Source: an uncultured bacterium
GTDB taxonomy: Bacteria; Bacteroidota; Bacteroidia; Chitinophagales; Chitinophagaceae
Direction of reading: 5' to 3'
DNA: 5,458 bases
Assembly (NCBI GenBank): GCA_903957405.1
Contig: CAJBPC010000092.1
Coordinates: 1 to 5,458, forward strand
Shown here: one piece after another, positions 1-5,458 of the stretch
How the letters are laid out: every line of letters starts with the position of its first letter
Numbering within the stretch: position 1 is the first letter of the stretch
Notes under the pieces: generated by a model
The model's database searches: none
What the model saw: only the letters and a program-made list of their open reading frames with translations
What the model was told of the DNA's origin: nothing
Made by a program: the position numbers and the translations under genes

Positions 1-753
1 CACCGGGATTGCGCTTCGGTCTTCATCACTCATCAAATCAATATCCGTGCCGAAAAAGGAAAGATGGTGGACCGGATCATCCGTCACCTGAACCATCGGC
101 TTATCAGGAATTTTACATACTGCTGGATCCCTGACGACCCTACCGAAGAGAATCTTTCCGGTGAACTTTCCCATGGATGTTTGCCACCAAATGCACTTTT
201 TATTGGTCCATTGTCTCGTTTGAAACCCCTGGAGGCCACGGCAGGAAGATTGCTGCTGATCCTCATTTCAGGTCCCGAACCACAACGAACCAGTTTCGAA
301 ACGCTGCTGCAGGTGCAGTTGAAAAATCATGAAGGCGAAGTGGTCGTTGTCAGGGGATTGCCTGGGCATCATCGTCTGCCTGATCCTTCAGGACAGCTGA
401 CATGGATAAACCATCTTGCGGCAACCGATTTGGAAGGGTTGATCAACAAGGCGGGACTAGTCATTTGCAGAGCCGGTTACAGTACGATCATGGATCTCGC
501 AAGAACGCAAAAGCGGGCGGTGCTTGTACCCACCCCCGGGCAGACCGAACAGCTTTATCTTGCAGGATATCTGATGGAACGCCTATGGTTCCCTGCATTC
601 CGACAGGAAACTTTCAGTCTGCCGGAAGCCATTAAGACTGCCGAGGCATTCCCATACAAAAACGCATCCATCTCTTTTAATCGCCATCGTGAAGTGATTC
701 GCCGTTTTGTTTCAGGTGAAACGATCCCTTCATCGCAGAATGCAGAAGAATGA
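1..753 (+). CDS. MurG-like (GT28 C-terminal type) glycosyltransferase, 5' partial
   Basis: The reading frame is open from base 1, so the true start lies upstream. The ATG at 64 is internal, because the codons before it (FITHQINIRAEK) already read as family sequence. About 250 C-terminal residues are present. Visible motifs are FITHQ at the window edge, CWIPD, a GPLSRL strand-loop near window residue 69, and the nucleotide-sugar site CRAGYST (nt 466-486) followed by VPTPGQTEQLYLA (nt 523-561). The last two match the C-terminal half of the MurG/GT28 fold, where the G-rich loop and the Q/E residues contact the UDP-sugar. The predicted role is transfer of a sugar from a nucleotide donor, probably at the cytoplasmic side of the inner membrane. 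Acceptor and sugar are unknown, and nothing nearby indicates peptidoglycan genes, so it is not called murG. The stop overlaps the next start (ATGA), which suggests translational coupling to the transporter gene. Confidence 0.8.
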   Translation, partial: HRDCASVFITHQINIRAEKGKMVDRIIRHLNHRLIRNFTYCWIPDDPTEENLSGELSHGCLPPNALFIGPLSRLKPLEATAGRLLLILISGPEPQRTSFETLLQVQLKNHEGEVVVVRGLPGHHRLPDPSGQLTWINHLAATDLEGLINKAGLVICRAGYSTIMDLARTQKRAVLVPTPGQTEQLYLAGYLMERLWFPAFRQETFSLPEAIKTAEAFPYKNASISFNRHREVIRRFVSGETIPSSQNAEE

Positions 754-1631
754 AACCAAGAACTATTGCGCATATTTCAGTCCTGATGGCGAACATCATC
801 TTTGCCCTGAATTACAGTGTGGTGAAATACGTCAGTCCGGCTCTGTTAAAACCCTTCGGACTGAATGTCGCCAGGGTGTTGGTCACGACCTCGCTGTTCT
901 GGGTGATGGCGGCCTTTGAAAAGACTGCGCTCCTTCCGCGACGCAAAGATCTGCCGTTACTGGTCATCTGCAGCCTTACGGGTGTTGTGATCAATCAGTT
1001 GTTGTTCATCAAAGGTCTTTCTATGACATACTCGACCCATGCATCTTTGATGCAGCTGTCGACGCCTGTCATGATCACCATAGTGGCTTTTTTCTTTCTT
1101 GGGGAGCGGATCACCATATTGAAAGCCATCGGGTTGCTGCTTGGCATCAGCGGGTCAACCTTGCTCATCATGAGCAAGGAGCATCAGGGCGGTGGAACTC
1201 ATGTGATGCTCGGTAATATCCTGATTTTGCTGAATGCCATTTCCTATGCTTTCTATTTTGTGTTGGTGAAACCCCTCATGTCGCAATACACACCCTTGCA
1301 AGTGATCCGCTGGGTATTCACTTTAGGTTCGATGGTCATCATTCCATTGGGATGGTCTGAATTCATCGAAGCGCCATGGTCTGCCTTCAGCATGACCGAC
1401 ATGGCAGCCATTTCATTTATAGTTTTGGGAGCCACTTTCTTTGCCTACCTGTTCAATATGCATGGTCTCCGCCATTTGAAGGCATCCGCCACTGGCTCAT
1501 ACATCTATCTTCAGCCCATCATTGCGGCGGTAGTGGCGATGCTTTTTCTGAGTGAACCTTTTACGACAGCGAAAGCCGTCTCCGGAATGCTCATCTTCTC
1601 CGGGGTTTTTTTAGTGAATCTCCGAAGCTGA
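750..1631 (+). CDS. EamA/DMT-superfamily inner-membrane transporter
   Basis: This is a complete 293-residue, very hydrophobic protein, the usual length for the ten-helix drug/metabolite transporter superfamily. Two EamA repeats are visible, at about residues 10-141 and 153-289. Each repeat carries the typical motif before its last helix: FLGERIT (116-122), then a G-rich helix GLLLGISG, and FLSEPFTTAKAVSGML (266-281). Family members move small metabolites, amino acids, sugars or nucleotide derivatives across the cytoplasmic membrane; the substrate cannot be read from the sequence. The ATG at 750 overlaps the stop of the glycosyltransferase gene by 4 bases, and the first helix begins about eight residues after it, so this start is well supported. 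The two genes are probably co-transcribed and translationally coupled. A functional link to the glycosyltransferase, such as export of a lipid or sugar, is only inference. Confidence 0.9.
   Translation: MKPRTIAHISVLMANIIFALNYSVVKYVSPALLKPFGLNVARVLVTTSLFWVMAAFEKTALLPRRKDLPLLVICSLTGVVINQLLFIKGLSMTYSTHASLMQLSTPVMITIVAFFFLGERITILKAIGLLLGISGSTLLIMSKEHQGGGTHVMLGNILILLNAISYAFYFVLVKPLMSQYTPLQVIRWVFTLGSMVIIPLGWSEFIEAPWSAFSMTDMAAISFIVLGATFFAYLFNMHGLRHLKASATGSYIYLQPIIAAVVAMLFLSEPFTTAKAVSGMLIFSGVFLVNLRS
1580..1612 (+). terminator. Possible intrinsic terminator inside the 3' end of the transporter gene
   Basis: CTCCGGA (1580-1586) can pair with TCCGGGG (1599-1605), giving a 7-bp G/C-rich stem with one T-G wobble and a 12-base loop. 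Seven T residues (1606-1612) follow at once. This is the form of a Rho-independent terminator, but it ends 19 bases before the stop codon's last base, so it lies within the coding sequence. It may be a chance product of the conserved SGMLIFSG and FLV codons. No better terminator is visible in the gap that follows. Confidence 0.35.
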
Positions 1632-1683
1632 TCATTTGGATGGGGCAGGCTTTTTGCAGGCCGCGTGAACATTCATTCCTCCG

Positions 1684-1717
1684 TTCGTAATTCTGATTAT
1701 TCGTACATGTAAATTTG
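1684..1717 (+). promoter_or_regulatory. Predicted Bacteroidota-type promoter of the amidohydrolase genes
   Basis: TAAATTTG (1710-1717) is an exact match to the Bacteroidota -7 consensus TAnnTTTG. The best -33 candidate is TTCG (1684-1687), a one-base variant of TTTG, with a 22-base spacer that is slightly longer than usual. Transcription would start around 1723-1726, leaving an A-rich leader of about 40 bases before the ATG at 1764. The rest of the 132-base gap (1632-1763) shows only a short direct repeat GCAGGC-T5-GCAGGC (1645-1661) and no further gene. Confidence 0.55.
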
Positions 1718-1763
1718 AGTTATTATTGAAGAGCATATCAGATTAACCGAAAAGAATAAAAAC

Positions 1764-4700
1764 ATGAGAAGAATCCTGCTATTGCTTTGGTGTTGCTGTA
1801 TCAGCCTGCTTCTGTACGCACAACCGACTTTCCCGGTGAATGGTGTCACCGATACGCGTGACATCACTGTTGCCTTCACGAACGCAACCATTGTTCGTGA
1901 CATAAACAACACGTTGAATCGGGCTACCATGTTGATCCGTGACGGTAAGGTCATGGACATAGGGAGCAATGTGGTCATCCCGCCTGCTGCGATTGTTATC
2001 GATTGCAAGGGCAAATACATTTACCCTTCGTTCATCGATATTTTTGCCGATTACGGCATACAAGCACCCCTGCGTGCGTCCGGCATGTCATTTTTCTCTG
2101 CTCAACTCACTTCCAATCAGAAAGGTGCCTACGGCTGGAACCAGGCCATCCGATCCGACGTGGAAGCGGCCCGATTGTTCAACGTGGATGAGGCGAAGGC
2201 GAAATCCTTGAGGGATTTGGGTTTCGGCACCGTACTCGCCCATCAGAAGGACGGTATTGCGCGTGGTACCGGCACGGTGGTTTCCCTGGCAAATATGAAG
2301 GAAAACCTGGTCATCCTGAAAGAGAAGGCCTCAGCGCATTATTCATTAAACAAGGGCACCAGCTCACAGAGCTATCCGGGATCCATGATGGGGTGCATCT
2401 CACTGTTGCGGCAGACCTACATCGATGCGGGATGGTATAAGAACAATCCTGCCAAAGAAGGCGTGAATCTGACCCTTCATTCCTGGAACAATACCCAATC
2501 ACTGCCTCAGATATTCGATGCTGCAGACAAGTGGAATGTACTCCGTGCCGACAGGATCGGCGATGAGTTCGGTGTTCAGTATATCATCAAGGGCGGTGGC
2601 AATGAATACCAGCGGATCTCCGAAATGGCTGCAACAAAGGCCAGCTTTATCCTTCCATTGAACTATCCTGCGACTATGGATGTCGATGATCCCAACGATG
2701 CTAGGTTTGTTTCCCTTTCAGACATGAAGCACTGGGAACTTGCACCTTCCAACCCTGCCGCCTTTGAGAAGGCCGGGATTCCCTTCTGTCTGACTACGGC
2801 AGAACTCCGGGACCTGAAGTCCTTCTCTGCCAATCTGCGAAAAGCAATAGACAACGGACTTTCAGAAAAAAAGGCGATGGAAGCTTTGACTTCGACACCA
2901 GCCCGCCTTTTGGGGATATCCGACCAGGTCGGCAGTTTGGATGTCGGAAAGCTTGCCAACTTCATCATTACCTCAGGTCCTGTCTTCCAAGATGGGACGC
3001 AGATCCTGCAGAACTGGGTGCAGGGCATGAGATACGCTGTCAAAGAAGAAGGTTGGAATGATATTAAGGGGCTTTATGACCTCAGCGTTCAGTCTGCCAA
3101 GGGTACATCGACCTATGCGGTGGAAGTGAAGGGGGCTAATGCCGCCAACATCGTTGGAAAGGATACCGTCAGTGCACGATTCAGCCATGATGGGAAGATG
3201 GTAAAGCTGAACTTCTCGCCGGACAAAAAATCAAAGGGTCAGATTCGTCTGAGCGGCGTCAGCAATGGCGATAGCTGGAATGGATATGGTGAGGATTCCG
3301 TCGGCAACAAACTGACATGGACAGCCACGCCGAAAGGTCCTGTAATCGCCAAGGCAGAAGCTGAAAGAAAAAAACCTGTTTTGAAGCAGGGTAATGTGAC
3401 GTATCCTTTTCTGCCTTATGGCTGGGAGGAAAAACCTGCACAGGAAGATCTGTTGATCCGAAATGCCACTGTATGGACAAGTGATGCGCAGGGGAAGTTG
3501 GAAAACGCGGATGTGCTTGTGAGGGGTGGTAAGATCATACAAGTGGGCAAGGGTATTGCAGATGCAAAGGCAAAAGTCATCGACGGCACTGGCAAGCATG
3601 TCACAGCCGGCATCATCGATGAGCATTCGCATATCGCAGCAACATCCATTAATGAAGGCGGGCAGTCGGTCACATCGGAAGTGCGCATCGCCGATAACCT
3701 CAATCCCGATGATATAAACATCTATCGGCAGCTCAGTGGAGGCGTCACCACCTCGCACATCCTTCATGGCAGTGCCAATACCATCGGCGGCCAGACGCAA
3801 CTGATAAAGCTGCGTTGGGGTGCAAATGATGAGGAACTCAAATTCAAAGGGGCGCCCGGTTTCATCAAATTCGCCCTTGGGGAGAATGTCAAACGTTCAT
3901 CATCAACTCAAGGCAATATCCGATTCCCCGATACCCGCATGGGCGTGGAGCAGGTGCTGGAAGATGCCTTCAACAGGGCAAAGGCTTACGAGCAGGAGAT
4001 CAAGCGTGTCACTGCCGAACAGAAATCCAGGAAGGGTGCCGTAGTGGATCCTTTCAGCGTGGTTCGCCGGGATCTGGAGCTAGATGCATTGGTCGAGATC
4101 CTAAACCGCCAGCGCTTCATCACCTGTCATTCCTATGTGCAGAGTGAGATCAATGCCGCCATGAAGGTTGCGGATAAGATGGGCTTCACCTTCAACACCT
4201 TCACCCATATCCTGGAAGGATATAAGGTGGCGGACAAGATGAAAGCACACGGGGCCAGTGCCTCGACTTTTTCAGATTGGTGGGCTTACAAGATGGAAGT
4301 CTACGATGCCATCCCTCAGAATCCAGCGATCATGCATCGGGTGGGCCTGAATGTTGCCATCAATTCGGATGATGCCGAGATGGCCCGCCGCCTCAATCAG
4401 GAAGCAGCCAAGAGCATCAAATACGGCGGCATGAGCGAAGAGGAGGCCCTCAACATGGTGACGATCAATCCGGCCCGCATGATGCACGTGGAAGACAAGG
4501 TCGGAAGCATACGCGTCGGTAAAGATGCGGATCTGGTGATATGGAGTGATAATCCGCTTAGCATTTATGCTAAAGCTGAAAAGACCATCGTGGATGGAAC
4601 CATCTATTTCGACCGTCAGAAAGACGAAGAGATGCGTGTCAAAGTGGCTGCAGAGCGCAACAGGCTTATCCAGAAGATGGGTGGGGAGAAGCGCATGGGC

Positions 4701-4796
4701 GGCCCGGTCACGCCGGCAGTTCCGAGCTACCAGTTTATGCACAATTGCGGAGACCATCAACACTCACATGGATTGCTGACCGTGGAAATGGATTGA
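1764..4796 (+). CDS. Secreted two-module amidohydrolase-family protein (inactive-looking N half, active-looking C half)
   Basis: This is a complete 1010-residue protein. Residues 1-19 form a Sec signal peptide (MRR, a hydrophobic stretch, then LYA before Q20), which places it in the periplasm or outside. Module 1 (about 35-430) has the amidohydrolase frame: an N-terminal strand set FTNATIVRD, PSFID at 88-92, and a closing VGSLDVGKLANFII at 389-402. Its HxH is replaced by FAD (94-96), and CLTT (342-345) stands where a metal-binding Asp is expected. Residues about 435-545 look like a beta-rich linker. Module 2 (about 560-955) keeps the metal site: GIIDEHSH with H621 and H623, ALGEN with E707, CHSY with H789, THILEGY with H815, NSDD with D869, and the closing VGSIRVGKDADLVIW. 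It probably hydrolyses an amide, cyclic amide or peptide bond (imidazolonepropionase/prolidase-like branch of PF01979); the substrate is unknown. The tail HNCGDHQHSH (993-1002) is rich in His. The start at 1764 follows an A-rich leader (aaaagaataaaaac) and begins the signal peptide. Confidence 0.88.
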   Translation: MRRILLLLWCCCISLLLYAQPTFPVNGVTDTRDITVAFTNATIVRDINNTLNRATMLIRDGKVMDIGSNVVIPPAAIVIDCKGKYIYPSFIDIFADYGIQAPLRASGMSFFSAQLTSNQKGAYGWNQAIRSDVEAARLFNVDEAKAKSLRDLGFGTVLAHQKDGIARGTGTVVSLANMKENLVILKEKASAHYSLNKGTSSQSYPGSMMGCISLLRQTYIDAGWYKNNPAKEGVNLTLHSWNNTQSLPQIFDAADKWNVLRADRIGDEFGVQYIIKGGGNEYQRISEMAATKASFILPLNYPATMDVDDPNDARFVSLSDMKHWELAPSNPAAFEKAGIPFCLTTAELRDLKSFSANLRKAIDNGLSEKKAMEALTSTPARLLGISDQVGSLDVGKLANFIITSGPVFQDGTQILQNWVQGMRYAVKEEGWNDIKGLYDLSVQSAKGTSTYAVEVKGANAANIVGKDTVSARFSHDGKMVKLNFSPDKKSKGQIRLSGVSNGDSWNGYGEDSVGNKLTWTATPKGPVIAKAEAERKKPVLKQGNVTYPFLPYGWEEKPAQEDLLIRNATVWTSDAQGKLENADVLVRGGKIIQVGKGIADAKAKVIDGTGKHVTAGIIDEHSHIAATSINEGGQSVTSEVRIADNLNPDDINIYRQLSGGVTTSHILHGSANTIGGQTQLIKLRWGANDEELKFKGAPGFIKFALGENVKRSSSTQGNIRFPDTRMGVEQVLEDAFNRAKAYEQEIKRVTAEQKSRKGAVVDPFSVVRRDLELDALVEILNRQRFITCHSYVQSEINAAMKVADKMGFTFNTFTHILEGYKVADKMKAHGASASTFSDWWAYKMEVYDAIPQNPAIMHRVGLNVAINSDDAEMARRLNQEAAKSIKYGGMSEEEALNMVTINPARMMHVEDKVGSIRVGKDADLVIWSDNPLSIYAKAEKTIVDGTIYFDRQKDEEMRVKVAAERNRLIQKMGGEKRMGGPVTPAVPSYQFMHNCGDHQHSHGLLTVEMD

Positions 4797-4823
4797 TACA
4801 CCCCCAACCAACAAATCAAAAGC

Positions 4824-5458
4824 ATGAAAAAGCAAAATATTCTGAAGTTCCCTGTCATCCTCTCGATCCTGTTGCTTGCATTTGCCGGTGCAGGAGCACA
4901 GGATGACGTTTATCCCGCCAAGCCGTATGCGGGACTGATGTTCATCCGAAATGCCACCATTCACGTCGGAAACGGACAGGTGATCGAGAACGGCACCGTC
5001 GAAGTGAACGCAGGAAAGATCACCAAAGTTGGCATCGATATCCCCATTCCCATGGATGATGTGAAGGTGTTCGATGCAAAAGGGAGGCATGTCTATCCCG
5101 GACTCATCCTCTCTTCCTCCAACCTTGGATTGGTAGAAGTGCCCACAGTCCGGGCCACTTCAGATGCTCGTGAGATTGGTGAGATCAACCCCTCCATCCG
5201 ATCCATCGTTGCATACAACACGGATTCCAAGATCATCAACACCCTGAAAGGGAATGGCATCCTGATGGCCAATATCATACCGGATGGCGGTCTGATCAGC
5301 GGCTCCTCCACCATTGTACAACTGGATGCATGGAACTGGGAGGATGCAGCCTATCACATGGACGGCGGCATGCATTTCCGGATGCCGAGCCTTTTTGCCC
5401 GACCGAGCCGTTTCGGGGGCTTGCGCGGAATGGCTGAAGGGGGAGATCCGGTCAAACG
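4824..5458 (+). CDS. Secreted amidohydrolase-like protein, 3' partial, HxH motif absent
   Basis: The frame is open from the ATG at 4824 to the window edge (211 codons plus two bases), so the C-terminal part is missing. Residues 1-25 are a Sec signal peptide: MKKQN, a hydrophobic core ILSILLLAFAG, and an AGA cleavage site before QDD. The mature N-terminus resembles an amidohydrolase: GLMFIRNATIHVGNG, then a strand pair ending in GKITKVG, then KGRHVYPGL (86-94). Where active members read GLIDxHxH, this protein reads GLILSSSNLGL (93-103), so the first two metal ligands are gone. NPSIRS (122-127) and DGGLISGSSTIVQL match NQAIRS and DGIARGTGTVVSL in module 1 of the upstream protein, which points to the same degenerate subfamily. 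It begins 27 bases after the upstream stop, without an obvious Shine-Dalgarno sequence, so co-transcription is likely. It may be a non-catalytic partner; the unseen C-terminal part could change that view. Confidence 0.82.
   Translation, partial: MKKQNILKFPVILSILLLAFAGAGAQDDVYPAKPYAGLMFIRNATIHVGNGQVIENGTVEVNAGKITKVGIDIPIPMDDVKVFDAKGRHVYPGLILSSSNLGLVEVPTVRATSDAREIGEINPSIRSIVAYNTDSKIINTLKGNGILMANIIPDGGLISGSSTIVQLDAWNWEDAAYHMDGGMHFRMPSLFARPSRFGGLRGMAEGGDPVK

Noticed and set aside
64..66. ATG at 64 as the start of the glycosyltransferase
   Set aside because: The frame stays open to base 1 and encodes the plausible family motif FITHQ, so the gene enters from outside the window.
1645..1661. GCAGGC-TTTTT-GCAGGC in the gap as a terminator
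   Set aside because: The two arms are direct, not inverted, repeats, so they cannot form a stem. They are short enough to be chance.
1667..1687. GAAC...GTTC inverted repeat in the gap as an operator
   Set aside because: Only four firm base pairs around a 12-base loop; too weak to support a binding site or terminator.
1764..1805. Lipoprotein signal (Cys-rich LLLLWCCCIS) in the 1010-residue protein
   Set aside because: The hydrophobic stretch continues past the Cys residues and no proper lipobox (L-[AS]-[GA]-C) precedes them. A signal peptidase I site after LYA fits better.
3231..3800. Open frame of 189 codons on the minus strand inside the amidohydrolase gene
   Set aside because: It is fully antisense to the catalytic gene, whose motifs fix the + frame. 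Its translation is Cys/Arg-rich without a recognisable domain.
4272..4763. Open frame of 163 codons on the minus strand, His-rich in places
   Set aside because: It mirrors conserved amidohydrolase codons (NSDD, VGSIRVGKDADL) on the + strand, and its His residues come from antisense GTG/ATG codons. There is no independent support.

Overview
The window most likely comes from a member of the Bacteroidota. Base composition is moderate (about half G+C by eye). There is an exact Bacteroidota-type -7 promoter element (TAnnTTTG). The gene starts have A-rich leaders without a convincing Shine-Dalgarno sequence. The gene families also fit: a MurG-like glycosyltransferase, and long secreted amidohydrolase-like proteins in tandem. 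The genus cannot be told from the sequence.

Layout: all four genes are on the + strand, in two blocks. Block 1 (1-1631) is the 3' part of a GT28/MurG-C-terminal-like glycosyltransferase gene. It overlaps by ATGA with a complete 293-residue EamA/DMT-family inner-membrane transporter. A terminator-like hairpin plus T7 run lies inside the last codons of the transporter gene. The gap at 1632-1763 holds a good Bacteroidota -7 element in front of block 2.

Block 2 (1764 to the window end) encodes two exported proteins. The first is a complete 1010-residue protein built from two amidohydrolase-like halves. The second, 27 bases downstream, is another secreted amidohydrolase-like protein cut by the window edge. 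Together they present three copies of the amidohydrolase N-terminal fold. Only the second half of the 1010-residue protein keeps the metal-binding signature (HSH, further His residues, SD). The first half and the N-terminal part of the downstream protein have lost HxH and resemble each other in other motifs. The block therefore looks like a periplasmic hydrolase system with one catalytic and two apparently non-catalytic modules. The substrate is unknown.

No RNA genes, mobile elements, CRISPR arrays or long repeats were seen. The most interesting part is the degenerate/active amidohydrolase arrangement. The family itself is recognisable, and nothing here proves a wholly new system.
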